A stretch of 64,000 nt of DNA from Pseudomonas sp. MAG733B (GCF_036884845.1 NZ_CP145732.1:2852001-2916000), one strand, 5' to 3'. Counted from the stretch's first letter, positions 35,952 through 45,401 are shown. Numbers and translations are program-made. Notes: generated by a model not told the origin, from the letters alone.

Positions 35952-36563
35952 TCAGTTGATGCGTTTGTCATCCCCCGGCTCACCAGCCGCATGCAGCCCG
36001 CGATCATCACCGATTTCCCCGGCGCGATGGACGCCGTGATCATCTCCAGAACGATGAACGCCATTGTCATCACCTGAGCGATGAACGCCATTGTCGTCGC
36101 CCGAACGATGGACACCATTGTCATCACCCGAACGATGTACGCCATGATCGTCACCCGGTTCGGAATGAGTGCCGCTGCGTCCGGAGTTGGAGGCTGTGCT
36201 GCCGGAGTGTCCCGAGGCATGGTCGCTGCCGCTATGACCGCTGCCAGCGCTGTTGCCGCCGTGACCACTGCCGCTGCTGCCGCCATTGCCACCGCCGCCG
36301 TTACCGCCACCACCACTGCCACCGTGACCGCCGCCGCCATTGCCGCCGCCACCACCGCCACTGCCGCCACCACCATGGCCGCCGCCGCCGCCGCCACCAC
36401 CGCCGCCACCGCCGCCGTGGCCACCACCACCTCCGCCGCCGCCACTACCACCATCTCTCGCCTGAGCACTCGACACACCGGACAGGCTGTCCGGGATCAA
36501 TACGGTAGACGCCGACAAGACCGCGCCAATAGCTACTGCCAGTAAAAGCTTGTTGATGTGCAT
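35952..36563 (-). CDS. Secreted glycine-rich protein with tandem SGDDNGVHR repeats
   Basis: The 203-residue product has a signal peptide with probable cleavage after AQA (residue 35). A low-complexity segment of Gly with His and Ser (about 37-120) follows, then a run of nine-residue repeats on the pattern GDDNGVHRS (about 137-195), encoded by a 27-bp DNA repeat. GGAG precedes the ATG. It lies on the same strand 150 bases after gspF, so it is a candidate substrate of the secretion system. The Asp/His repeats suggest metal or calcium binding; this is inference. It resembles no family I can name, and is not a curlin. Confidence 0.75.
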   Translation of the reverse strand: MHINKLLLAVAIGAVLSASTVLIPDSLSGVSSAQARDGGSGGGGGGGGHGGGGGGGGGGGGGHGGGGSGGGGGGNGGGGHGGSGGGGNGGGGNGGSSGSGHGGNSAGSGHSGSDHASGHSGSTASNSGRSGTHSEPGDDHGVHRSGDDNGVHRSGDDNGVHRSGDDNGVHRSGDDHGVHRAGEIGDDRGLHAAGEPGDDKRIN

Positions 36564-36713
36564 GTCGTTCTCCGTCTTTTTGTTCAGCTTGGAACGTTGA
36601 TGAACATTGCAACTTGCTGCTGTATTCAGTGGGTGAACACGTCAACGTCCGGCTTTATTCAGTCGAAAGTTGAAAAAACCATGCGATGGGTGCGCAAGTC
36701 TGTCCCAGAGCGG

Positions 36714-37916
36714 TCAGTGGATGCTTGAAGCGAGTTCGAAAATCGGGATGTACATCAGGATCACGATCACCCCGATCAGCAGGCCGATGAAGGTCATGAG
36801 CAGCGGTTCGAACAGCCGCACGAACCATTCGATCCAGCGGCTGATTTCTTCGTCGTAGAAGTCGGCGCTGCGCTCCATCATCTGTCCGAGGTTGCCGGAT
36901 TGTTCGCCGGCACGCAGCAGACGCAGGGACACCGGGGTCACCAGATGATTGAGTTCCAGCGCGGTCGACAACGATTGCCCCTCGCGCACCCGTTCGCAGG
37001 CCTGGTCCAGGCGCACGCGGGAGGCGGGCGTCAGCAGGTTGCGGACCATGCCCATGGCGGTGACGAGGGGAATGCCGCCTTGCAGCAGAATCCCCAGCGA
37101 ACGGTAGAAGCGCGCCAGTTCGTACATGAAGATGCGCTGGTGCACCGCCGGGAGTTTTTCGATCAGGCGATCCACGCCACGGCGGAACGACGGCTGTCGC
37201 TGGAGCAGGGCGAGGGCGACGATGATGGCCATGAAGGCGCCGAAGAATTCGCCCTGGTGGGCGTGCAGGAACATGCCGCTGGTCATCAGGATCTGCGACA
37301 GCCACGGCAGGTTCGACCCCAGCCCTTCGAACACCAGGCTGAAGCGCGGCACCACATAACCCATCAGGAACAAGACCACGCCGCCGCCCACCACCAGCAA
37401 CAGCATCGGGTAGATCGAGGCGCTGACGATCTTCTGCCGAACTTCGTCCATGCGCTGGCGATAGCTGACGTAGCGACCCAGTGCTTCGCCCACGGCGCCG
37501 GTTTTCTCGCTGGACTGCACCAGCGCCACGTACAGCGGAGGGAACACCGCCGACAACTGACTCAAGGCCTGGGAGAAGGATTTGCCTTCATACAGCAGGC
37601 GCACCAGTTCGCTCAGGGTTTTGCGGGCCTGCGGCGCCGATTCTTTTTCCGCCAGGCTTTCCAGTGCATCGATCAATGGCAGCCCAGCATTGAGCAACGT
37701 CGTCAGTTCCTGGCTGAACAACACCAGGTTGAACGTCTCGCGCTGCTTGAGGCGTAACGCTCGCCAGTGCCGCTCGGCGTGCAGGCTGACCACCCGCAGG
37801 CCCTGGTCCTCGGCGATGCGCCGGGCTTCGCTGTGACCCTGTGCTTCGACGGTCATCGACACCACACCGGCCTTGCCGACTGCTTTGAGGTGAAACCGCA
37901 TGGTCGCCACCGTCAT
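36714..37916 (-). CDS. gspF: Type II secretion inner-membrane platform protein GspF
   Basis: The 400-residue protein has two GspF/PilC domains (about 70-190 and 270-395), each followed by membrane helices. Typical motifs are FSQELTTLLNAGLPLIDALE and FYRSLGILLQGGIPLVTAM. It anchors the assembly ATPase GspE, encoded 14 kb away. The ATG at 37916 overlaps the gspG stop as ATGA, so gspG-gspF form an operon. Confidence 0.92.
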   Translation of the reverse strand: MTVATMRFHLKAVGKAGVVSMTVEAQGHSEARRIAEDQGLRVVSLHAERHWRALRLKQRETFNLVLFSQELTTLLNAGLPLIDALESLAEKESAPQARKTLSELVRLLYEGKSFSQALSQLSAVFPPLYVALVQSSEKTGAVGEALGRYVSYRQRMDEVRQKIVSASIYPMLLLVVGGGVVLFLMGYVVPRFSLVFEGLGSNLPWLSQILMTSGMFLHAHQGEFFGAFMAIIVALALLQRQPSFRRGVDRLIEKLPAVHQRIFMYELARFYRSLGILLQGGIPLVTAMGMVRNLLTPASRVRLDQACERVREGQSLSTALELNHLVTPVSLRLLRAGEQSGNLGQMMERSADFYDEEISRWIEWFVRLFEPLLMTFIGLLIGVIVILMYIPIFELASSIH

Positions 37917-38347
37917 TGCCAACTGGTGACTTCGGCGTTTTCGCCTTCGCCGCCGGGTTGGCCGTCCTTGCCCATCGACAACAGGTCGTACTCGCCGTTT
38001 TCGCCGGGATAGCGGTAGGCGTAATTACGACCCCACGGGTCTTGAGGCAGCTTTTTCTGCAGGTACGGGCCGGTCCAACGGGTTTCGTCGCTCGGCGCGG
38101 TGACCAGCGCCTGCAAGCCCTGTTCGGTCGACGGGTAATGGCCCACTTCCAGGCGATACAGGTCCAGGGCTTTGCCCAGGCCTTCAATTTGCGCCTTGGC
38201 CACTTTCACTTCGGACCGGCCCAGTTGCGCAAAATACTTCGGCGCCACGATACCGGCCAACAGCCCCAGCACCACCAGCACCACCAACAATTCAAGCAAT
38301 GTGAACCCGCGTTGAGGACGCGGGGCGAAATGCAGTCGCTGTTTCAT
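37913..38347 (-). CDS. gspG: Type II secretion major pseudopilin GspG
   Basis: The 144-residue precursor has the prepilin site RG|FTLLELLVVLVVLG with cleavage after Gly14 and Glu5 of the mature helix. The GspG C-terminal signature YPSTEQGLQALV, WGRNYAYRYPGENGEYDLLSMGKDGQPGGEGE also supplies calcium-site residues. The ATG at 38347 gives a normal leader. No prepilin peptidase is encoded here, so PilD/XcpA from elsewhere must process it. It is divergent from the transglycosylase gene. Confidence 0.94.
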   Translation of the reverse strand: MKQRLHFAPRPQRGFTLLELLVVLVVLGLLAGIVAPKYFAQLGRSEVKVAKAQIEGLGKALDLYRLEVGHYPSTEQGLQALVTAPSDETRWTGPYLQKKLPQDPWGRNYAYRYPGENGEYDLLSMGKDGQPGGEGENAEVTSWQ

Positions 38348-38465
38348 GATGACCTCACACAGTCGGCAGAAGGGTCGCAACAAAGGCCTATGCAATTGCC
38401 ATGCAAATGCTCATCAAGCTTCTGCTGTCCTCCTGCAACCCCCGTATTACGGCCTCTCGCGCTTT

Positions 38466-38481
38466 CGGCACAGTGCTTGCG
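38466..38481 (+). promoter_or_regulatory. Sigma-54 promoter of the transglycosylase gene
   Basis: CGGCACAGTGCTTGCG has GG and GC exactly ten bases apart and matches the TGGCAC-N5-TTGC consensus except for the first base. It lies 71 bases before the start codon. A G4/C4 palindrome (38507-38519) lies between promoter and gene. Confidence 0.65.
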
Positions 38482-38506
38482 TATGGCTGATAAACGACCG
38501 GCCATT

Positions 38507-38530
38507 GGGGCATTACCCCCATTTTTCGGG
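38507..38530. promoter_or_regulatory. G4/C4 palindromic region near the transglycosylase gene
   Basis: GGGGCATTACCCC (38507-38519) and the overlapping CCCCCATTTTTCGGGG (38515-38530) resemble the palindromes upstream of the oxidase and receiver promoters, but here lie downstream of the -12 element. They might serve the divergent gspG promoter or act at a distance. Confidence 0.35.
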
Positions 38531-38552
38531 GCCGGGCAGGGGAGACAGAGCT

Positions 38553-39161
38553 ATGAAAACTCTCACCACAGGAATGCTCGGCTTGATGCTGCTGGCCGGC
38601 GTCGTTCAGGCCGATGTGTTCGTTTCCGTGGACGCCAAGGGCAACTTCGTCCTGTCCAATGTCCACCGCCCCGGTCGCCACTATGAACGGGTGATTCGTG
38701 AGGCCGAGGCGACGGTGGTCAGCCTCGACCAGCAGCCGCAAATGATCGCCGCGCGACCCTATGCCGAGCTGGTATCCAAAGCCGCCACCGACAATCAGTT
38801 GCCGGCCGCGCTGTTGCACGCGGTGATCCAGACCGAGTCCAGCTACAACGCCAGCGCCGTATCGCCCAAAGGCGCCGGTGGGTTGATGCAGTTGATGCCC
38901 GACACCGCCCGCGAGATGGGCGTGAAAGACGTCTACGACCCCAAGGCCAACATCCAGGGCGGCGCCCGCTACCTCAAACGCCTGATGACGATGTTCGACA
39001 ACGACATTGCCCTCGCCGTGGCGGCCTACAACGCCGGGCCGCAAGCCGTTCTCAGCCGTGGCGGAGTGATCCCGCCGTTCGCCGAAACCCAGCGCTATGT
39101 GCCCAGCGTTTTGCGCCAATACCGGCGCTTGCAGGGGCTGGCGGCGGATGCCCCGTTGTGA
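38553..39161 (+). CDS. Lytic transglycosylase (SLT domain)
   Basis: The 202-residue protein has a signal peptide (about 1-20), a short DUF4124-like segment (FVSVDAKGNFVLSNV), and an SLT domain. The catalytic Glu is in IQTESSYNASAVSPKGAGGLMQLMP, in two conserved parts, and AVAAYNAGPQAV follows. Such enzymes open peptidoglycan so that envelope machines can be built. Its place between gspG and the oxidase, with a sigma-54 promoter, suggests it serves this secretion system. GGGAGA precedes the ATG. Confidence 0.9.
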   Translation: MKTLTTGMLGLMLLAGVVQADVFVSVDAKGNFVLSNVHRPGRHYERVIREAEATVVSLDQQPQMIAARPYAELVSKAATDNQLPAALLHAVIQTESSYNASAVSPKGAGGLMQLMPDTAREMGVKDVYDPKANIQGGARYLKRLMTMFDNDIALAVAAYNAGPQAVLSRGGVIPPFAETQRYVPSVLRQYRRLQGLAADAPL

Positions 39162-39182
39162 TCGAAACCCTGGGGCGGGTTT

Positions 39183-39196
39183 CCCCAACATTGGGG
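39183..39196. promoter_or_regulatory. CCCC-N6-GGGG palindrome upstream of the oxidase promoter
   Basis: CCCCAACATTGGGG lies about 105 bases upstream of the sigma-54 promoter at 39295. A block AAAAGTGGGGAA (39214-39225) and GGGGGATTTCCCCC (39231-39244) follow. The same motifs stand before the receiver promoter, so they are candidate enhancer sites for a sigma-54 activator. Confidence 0.55.
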
Positions 39197-39294
39197 CATG
39201 GTGGCCCCAGGGAAAAAGTGGGGAATAAGTGGGGGATTTCCCCCGACGTGTGAAGTGCTAATCGCAAAGCATTGAAAAACAACTGAATTTTTTA

Positions 39295-39310
39295 TGGCAT
39301 GCAGATTGCT
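39295..39310 (+). promoter_or_regulatory. Sigma-54 promoter of the oxidase operon
   Basis: TGGCATGCAGATTGCT fits TGGCAC-N5-TTGCW with one mismatch and correct GG-N10-GC spacing. It lies 57 bases before the preferred ATG. Confidence 0.75.
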
Positions 39311-39366
39311 CAAAGGGTTTTGTCGAGAATTATTCCCTGTGAGCACCCACAGTGAGGCCCGTGATC

Positions 39367-42300
39367 ATGACCGGCATTTACCACGCTCCACAAATACTCC
39401 CCTGGTTGCTGTTGGCCGCTTCGATGCTCGGCATCGAGATTGCCGAAGCAGCTGCGCGCTGTGAACGCAACCTGGTGGCCAACGTCGTGGCGCTGGATCA
39501 GCCGCTGATGTTCAACCGCCTCGGGGCGCAGAACGTCAACGGCATGATGTTCGCCCTGCGACGCGACGTGGTCGATGACCGTCAGGTCTCTCTGGAGCAG
39601 GGCGGCGCGGCAGTGCCGGGCAAAGTGTCCCTGCGGCCCGACAAGCGTCCGCGTCCGTTGGTGCTGCGGGTGGCTGCCGGTGACTGTCTGACCGTCAACC
39701 TGCAAAACCTGCTGGCCTACCAGCCCAACCCCGGCTCCCACAGCGATGGCGGTGGAGAGGAAGAGGGTGAAGAGGAAGAAGGCATCGAAATCGGTGACGG
39801 TGCGACCCAGTTCAAGGCCGACGAACAAGTGGCTGACCGTCACGTCGGCTTCCAGGTCAACGGCATGCAAGCGGTCAACAGCATCGATGACATCGCGTCC
39901 TATACCGGGCGCAACGCCAACACTTTGGTCGCCCCCGGCGCCAGCCGTTCCTACACCCTGTATGCCGAACGCGAAGGTGCGTTCGTGGTGAGCAGCCGTG
40001 GCGCAACGTTCGGTGGCGAGGGCGCGGCCGGCAACAATGCCAATGGTCTGTTCGGCCAGGTGGCGGTCATGCCCAAGGGCGGTCGCAACTACCGCAACAC
40101 CATTACCGAAGAAGAAATGCGTCTGGCCAGCACCGGGCGCACACCGGCCGGTCAGCCGATCGTTGATTACCAGGCACGCTACCCGCAACGCGAGCCGTGG
40201 ATCCGCGAAGGCAAGGCCGGCAAGCCGATCATCAACATGGTCGACGGCAATGAAATCATCTCCAGCGAAGCCGATGCGATCGTCATGGGCAGCAACGCCG
40301 ACGGCAGTTTCCCAAGCTCCACTTATCCGCTTGAAGCCTTGGGCAAACGCAACCCGGCCATCCCCAATCGCCTTGAGCCGTTCCGCGATTTCTCCGCGCA
40401 GTTCCAGGATGAAACCGCAGTCACCCAAGCGTTCCCCGCTTATTTCGCGGACCCGGTCATGGCCCATGTGCTCGAGCCGACTCGCGACTCGTTCATGATC
40501 AACTATGGCGCTGGTGGCATGGGTGCCGAGGTGCTCGCCAACCGCTTGGGCGTGGGGCCGATGCACGATTGTCTTTCCTGCGCTTATGAAGAATTCTTCC
40601 TCAGTGCCCACACCGTCGGCGACGTGGCGATGCTGGTGGACGTACCGGCCAACGCCGGGCTGGAAGGCATCACGCCCGGCCAGACACCGAACGCCGATCA
40701 GGTCGGGGTCAAGGCGACCACCGCGCTGTATCCGTCGGAGCCTTCGAACGTCGCCCACAGCTACATCGGTGACTTCGTCAAATTCCGCAACACGCACAAC
40801 GGCTACGAACACCACATCTTCCACTTGCACGGCCATCAGTGGCTGTTCAACCCTAATGACGACAACTCCGACTACGTGGATGCCCAAGGCATCGGGCCGG
40901 GCGCCGGCTACACCTATGAAATCGCCAACGGCGGTTCGGGCAACCGTAACCGGGTCGCGGGCGATGCGATTTATCACTGCCACTTCTACCCGCACTTTGC
41001 CCAGGGCATGTGGGCCATGTGGCGGGTGCACGACGTGTTTGAAGAAGGCACCAAACTCGAAGTGTCGCAACAAGGCGCCGACGGCTTCCACAGTGAACCG
41101 TATGCCTTGCGCAGCGGTAAACCGGCGGCGGATGCACGGGCCTTGCCCGATGGCGAAATCGTTGCCGGCACGCCCATTCCGGCAGTCGTTCCACTACCAG
41201 GCAAAGCCATGCCGCCGATGCCGGGCAAAGTCGCGGTCGTGCCGAAAATCGGTGAAACCTTGGTGGCTGCCAACGACGACGATGACGATGAAGCAGGCGA
41301 CGATGACGGCGAGCATCACGACGGCGGTGTCACCGGAGCAATTGGCTCGCTGGCGCTGGTCGATCGCAGCGAAGCCAACCGCAACGCCGATGGCACCCTG
41401 AAAAACCCTGGCTATCCATTCTGGATCGGCGGCATGGAAAGTTCGGTCGGCCAACGCCCACCAACTCCACCGCTGGACATGCTCGATGCCGCCACGGCGC
41501 AGGCCTTGAAGGCTAGCGGTAAAGCCTTGTGGGCCAACCTCGACCCTAATCAGTCCGGCGGCTGGAACGGCGGCTTGCCGCGTCATGCCCTGGGCGGTGT
41601 GTCCGAGGGTGGTGAAGCCGAGACCATCACCACGTCGCTGGACTTCTCCAAGACTGTGACCCGGGCCAAACCGATCTACATGCCGGAAGAGGGCACGGAA
41701 GTCGAACAAGCGGCCATGGCCTTCCACGCGAAAAAAGATCACCCAAGCTTTGCCGTACTGCCAGGCAACCAGATCGTGGCGCGCAACTTCCGCACCAACG
41801 GCGCCTTGCCGGTGGCCGGTGCGCCGTACTACGAACCGTGCATGGATGACCGGCAAAAACGCCTGACCAGCAGCGCCGGCACCGGTGAGTTCATCAGTGG
41901 CGAGCGCCTCGACGGTATGTCGTTTATCGGTGCCTCGACCTTCACCGCGGATCGTCCGCGGGTCTACAAGGCGGCGAACATCCAGTTCGACGCGGTGTAC
42001 AACAAGGTCGGCTACCACTTCCCGCAAGCACGCATTCTCGCCCTGTGGGAAGACGCCTGGCCGGTGATCACCAAGCAGCGTCCGCCAGAACCTCTGGTGA
42101 TGCGCATGAACACCTTCGACTGCGTGCAGTACCAGCAAACCAACCTGATTCCGGCCACCTACGAGATGGACGACTATCAGGTGCGCACGCCGACCGACGT
42201 GATCGGCCAGCATATTCATCTGCCGAAGTGGGACCTGGTGTCCGCCGATGGTTCGTCCAACGGCTGGAACTACGAAGACGGCGTGCTCTCCCCAGGCGCC

Positions 42301-45210
42301 GTGCAGGAACGCGTCCACGCCATCCGCGAGTTCAACCAGTGCGAAGGCACCGACCCGCGTGACGGCACCCCGGCCTGCCCGAAAGCCAAGAATCACCCGT
42401 TCTTCGGTCAATACGGCCGGGCTGATTGGGTGGGCGCGCGGACAGCCATGCAGCGCTGGTTCGTCGATCCGGTGGTGAACACCTATGGCGTCGACCGTGG
42501 CCTGGGCACCATCTTTACCCACGACCACCTCGGCCCATCGACTCACCAACAGATTGGCCTGTACGCCACCGTACTGGCTGAACCGGCCGGTTCCACCTGG
42601 TTCCACGCCGAAACCGGCGAGCCGTTGTACAGCGGCGCGCGGCAGGACGGCGGGCCGACCTCGTGGCAGGCGGTGATTTCCACCGGTGACCTGGACGGCG
42701 ACGGCAAGAACGACAGCTTCCGCGAGTTCTTCCTCGAATACAGCGACTTCCAGCACGCCTATGAAGCCGGTGTGTACGTCGGCGCTGGCCCGAACGGCGT
42801 GCCGAACCCGCAAGCGTTCCCGGCCACGGCCGACAGCTTCCGCTACGCGATCAACCCACCGGTGCGTGACAACACCAGCGAGTTGCTTGAAGCGGTTGTC
42901 GAGCTGCGCGGCGGGGTGAAACCGGGCTGCCCAAGCCGCCCATGCCCGCAAGCGATCTCGGTGGATGACCCTGGCATGTTCGTCGTCAACTACCGCAACG
43001 AACCGCTGGCCCTGCGGGTGTACGACCCGAACAAGGTCGGCCCGGACGGTAAGCGCGGCATGCAGGCCGATGGCCTGGGCGGCGACCTGGCGTATGCCAT
43101 GCAAAGCCGTACCGACCGTGCGATCCCGGCGATGAACCTGGCGCCGAACCTGATCACCGCGGCCACCGGCCCAACCGGCGGCACCACGCTGTTCCCGCCG
43201 CACATCAACCGTGGCGGCGCCGAACCGGGTGATCCGTTCACGCCGATGCTGCGCACCTACACCGGTGACAACGTGCGGCTGCGGGTGCATGCCGGCGGTC
43301 ACGAAGAAGAGCACAACGTCACCCTGCACGGCGTGAAATGGCTGCAAAGCGGTTCCGGCTTCGGCAACAGCTCCAACTCGGGCTGGCGCGCGTCGCAGAT
43401 GGTCGGGATCTCCGAGCAGATGGGCTTCAATGCGCCGGTGTCGATGATCTCCAGCGCGGCGGCGACCACTGGTGACTACCTGTACACCATGGACGCGTCC
43501 ATCGAGGGTTATTGGAACGGCATCTGGGGCGTGATGCGCAACTACACCGCGCAACGCAGCGACCTGTTCGCGGTGCCGAACAATCCGAAACCGACCGGCA
43601 TGCGCAACACCGTGGCGTTCGACGGCATCTGCCCACGGATTGGCGTCAACCCGAACGGCATCGGCACCCGGCCAACCGTGCAGCGCAACTATGAAGTGGT
43701 CGCGGCGCTGGCCAACGACATCCTCAGCAATCCGCTGGGCCTGTCCATCGCTGACCCGGCGGGTCTCGGCCAGCATGTCGGCGGGCCGCTGAAACCGGCG
43801 GGCGGCACCCTGGTGCTGAACTCGCGGCCAGTGAGCATTCCGCAGGTCACAGTGACCGATCTTGAAGATGGCGAGACCTTCACCATCGGCGGACAAAGCG
43901 GGCCGCTGCATGACCCGACCGCAATCCTGTATGTGCGCAAAGGCGACCTCGATCCGATCACCGGCAAGTTGAAACCCGGTGTGCCTGTCGAACCGCTGAT
44001 CCTGCGTGCGGCGGCCGGTGATTGCATCAACATCACCCTGGAAAACCGTCTGCCGAGCGTGATGCCGGACCTGGCCCAGACCGCGATCATGCAAGGCCTG
44101 GCCAAGCGTGACCGCAACGACGGCATGGGCTCGACCACCTTCAACAACAACCTGTTGCGGCCATCGAGCCATGTCGGCCTGCATGCGCAACTGCTGGCTT
44201 ATGACATCACCAAATCGGACGGTGCCAACGTCGGCGCCAACCCGATCCAGACCGTGCCACCGCGCGTCGGCAGCATCGGTGCGTACCCGACTCGTACCTA
44301 TCAGTACTACGCCGGGCACCTGGAACGTGAAGGCAAACCGATCACCCAACTGGGGCGCAACGTCGACAACATCAACGCCACGGCGGTGGAGTTCGGCGGG
44401 TTGAACTTCACCCCGGCGGACGTCATCAAGCAACCGCAAAAAGGCCTTGGCGGTGCGATGAGTGTCCTGCCGATCGGTTCCACCTGGGTTGAAGATGCCA
44501 AGCGCGCGTCGGCCACAGTGACCGCGCCGGGCCAGACCGTCTACCGCGATTTTGCGATGGTCTGGCAGCGCGCCCTGAACACTCGCTGGGCCAATGGCCG
44601 GCCGGTGGAAGGCATTGCCTCGGAAGGCAACGGTGTGCCGAACGATCCGAAGGACAACGCGAGCATGGCCATCAACTACAAGATCGAACCGATGTGGTTC
44701 CGCTTCGGTCTGGCCCCGGATGCTCCGTTCGGCCACGCCGGCAGCCCTGGCACCTACGGCGACGTGCCGAACGCGCACATGGCCTACAGCAACGCCTTGG
44801 TCGGCGGTGATCCGCAAACGCCAGTGTTCTATGTCAAGCCGGGGCAACCGTTCCGTACGCACATCCTGATGCCGTCCGGTGGCAGTCGCGGTTCGACCTT
44901 CCAGCTCGATGGTCACGTCTGGTCGGTCAACCCGTTCGTGTCGGAGAAGAGCGATGTGGGCGGTTACCCGACGGGTACACCGGGGATTGGTTCGGTGAAG
45001 TTCGGCTACAACCCGATGTCGATGTACATCGGCGCCCGGGAAAGCGTGTTGCCGGCGGCGCACTTCAGCTTCATGCACCCGAGCGCCGGGGGCAGCAATG
45101 CGATAGCGGGGGACTACCTGTACCGCGACAACGCGTCCTTCGGTAATACCGCCGGGTTGTGGGGGCTGTTGCGGGTGACCAACGAGCCGGAACCGGCGCC
45201 TGCGCCGTAA
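39367..45210 (+). CDS. Giant multicopper oxidase of the MofA/McoA Mn(II)-oxidase type
   Basis: The 1947-residue protein has a signal peptide and several cupredoxin repeats. Copper motifs include HHIFHLHGHQW (482-492) and HCHFYPHFAQGM, with the type-1 Cys near 538 and an axial Met. HDHLGPSTHQQIGLY (about 1052-1066) and HNVTLHGVKW (about 1316) follow. Very acidic inserts lie near 128-145 and 636-655. Size, repeats and downstream genes (isomerase, cytochrome c, SCO) resemble the mof operon of Leptothrix and McoA/MnxG of P. putida GB-1, which oxidise Mn(II). I infer the same here. GAGG stands eight bases before the ATG at 39367; a GTG at 39352 is possible. Confidence 0.85.
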   Translation: MTGIYHAPQILPWLLLAASMLGIEIAEAAARCERNLVANVVALDQPLMFNRLGAQNVNGMMFALRRDVVDDRQVSLEQGGAAVPGKVSLRPDKRPRPLVLRVAAGDCLTVNLQNLLAYQPNPGSHSDGGGEEEGEEEEGIEIGDGATQFKADEQVADRHVGFQVNGMQAVNSIDDIASYTGRNANTLVAPGASRSYTLYAEREGAFVVSSRGATFGGEGAAGNNANGLFGQVAVMPKGGRNYRNTITEEEMRLASTGRTPAGQPIVDYQARYPQREPWIREGKAGKPIINMVDGNEIISSEADAIVMGSNADGSFPSSTYPLEALGKRNPAIPNRLEPFRDFSAQFQDETAVTQAFPAYFADPVMAHVLEPTRDSFMINYGAGGMGAEVLANRLGVGPMHDCLSCAYEEFFLSAHTVGDVAMLVDVPANAGLEGITPGQTPNADQVGVKATTALYPSEPSNVAHSYIGDFVKFRNTHNGYEHHIFHLHGHQWLFNPNDDNSDYVDAQGIGPGAGYTYEIANGGSGNRNRVAGDAIYHCHFYPHFAQGMWAMWRVHDVFEEGTKLEVSQQGADGFHSEPYALRSGKPAADARALPDGEIVAGTPIPAVVPLPGKAMPPMPGKVAVVPKIGETLVAANDDDDDEAGDDDGEHHDGGVTGAIGSLALVDRSEANRNADGTLKNPGYPFWIGGMESSVGQRPPTPPLDMLDAATAQALKASGKALWANLDPNQSGGWNGGLPRHALGGVSEGGEAETITTSLDFSKTVTRAKPIYMPEEGTEVEQAAMAFHAKKDHPSFAVLPGNQIVARNFRTNGALPVAGAPYYEPCMDDRQKRLTSSAGTGEFISGERLDGMSFIGASTFTADRPRVYKAANIQFDAVYNKVGYHFPQARILALWEDAWPVITKQRPPEPLVMRMNTFDCVQYQQTNLIPATYEMDDYQVRTPTDVIGQHIHLPKWDLVSADGSSNGWNYEDGVLSPGAVQERVHAIREFNQCEGTDPRDGTPACPKAKNHPFFGQYGRADWVGARTAMQRWFVDPVVNTYGVDRGLGTIFTHDHLGPSTHQQIGLYATVLAEPAGSTWFHAETGEPLYSGARQDGGPTSWQAVISTGDLDGDGKNDSFREFFLEYSDFQHAYEAGVYVGAGPNGVPNPQAFPATADSFRYAINPPVRDNTSELLEAVVELRGGVKPGCPSRPCPQAISVDDPGMFVVNYRNEPLALRVYDPNKVGPDGKRGMQADGLGGDLAYAMQSRTDRAIPAMNLAPNLITAATGPTGGTTLFPPHINRGGAEPGDPFTPMLRTYTGDNVRLRVHAGGHEEEHNVTLHGVKWLQSGSGFGNSSNSGWRASQMVGISEQMGFNAPVSMISSAAATTGDYLYTMDASIEGYWNGIWGVMRNYTAQRSDLFAVPNNPKPTGMRNTVAFDGICPRIGVNPNGIGTRPTVQRNYEVVAALANDILSNPLGLSIADPAGLGQHVGGPLKPAGGTLVLNSRPVSIPQVTVTDLEDGETFTIGGQSGPLHDPTAILYVRKGDLDPITGKLKPGVPVEPLILRAAAGDCINITLENRLPSVMPDLAQTAIMQGLAKRDRNDGMGSTTFNNNLLRPSSHVGLHAQLLAYDITKSDGANVGANPIQTVPPRVGSIGAYPTRTYQYYAGHLEREGKPITQLGRNVDNINATAVEFGGLNFTPADVIKQPQKGLGGAMSVLPIGSTWVEDAKRASATVTAPGQTVYRDFAMVWQRALNTRWANGRPVEGIASEGNGVPNDPKDNASMAINYKIEPMWFRFGLAPDAPFGHAGSPGTYGDVPNAHMAYSNALVGGDPQTPVFYVKPGQPFRTHILMPSGGSRGSTFQLDGHVWSVNPFVSEKSDVGGYPTGTPGIGSVKFGYNPMSMYIGARESVLPAAHFSFMHPSAGGSNAIAGDYLYRDNASFGNTAGLWGLLRVTNEPEPAPAP

Positions 45211-45238
45211 TCGAGAGATGGAGCAAGTAATGACTATC

Positions 45239-45353
45239 TGTGGCGAGGGAGCTTGCTCCCGCTTGAGTGCAAAGCACTCACAAAATCTGCATTGACTGCA
45301 AAAGTTTTGGGGCCGCTGCGCAGCCCAGCGGGAGCAAGCTCCCTCGCCACAAA
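45239..45353. repeat. REPIN (GGCGAGGGAGC type)
   Basis: TGTGGCGAGGGAGCTTGCTC and GAGCAAGCTCCCTCGCCACA are perfect arms around about 70 bases. It lies inside the oxidase operon gap, where it could lower expression of the genes downstream. Confidence 0.85.
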
Positions 45354-45401
45354 GGTAGGCATGCTGGATAGGCAGACACAGATCTGAAGGGGAGTTTTGC
45401 C

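Noticed and set aside
35952..36563. Curlin (CsgA/CsgB) identity for the glycine-rich protein
   Set aside because: Its repeats are nine residues with Asp and His and lack the 22-residue Ser/Gln/Gly/Asn curlin pattern.
38348..38465. Sigma-54 promoter for gspG on the minus strand
   Set aside because: Every GC/CC pair tested misses the 10-base spacing; the nearest (38418-38430) is off by one. A divergent sigma-54 promoter is not supported.
41194..45078. 1294-codon minus-strand open frame
   Set aside because: It is antisense to the oxidase gene, is Arg/His/Ala-rich as expected from GC-rich antisense frames, and shows no domain.
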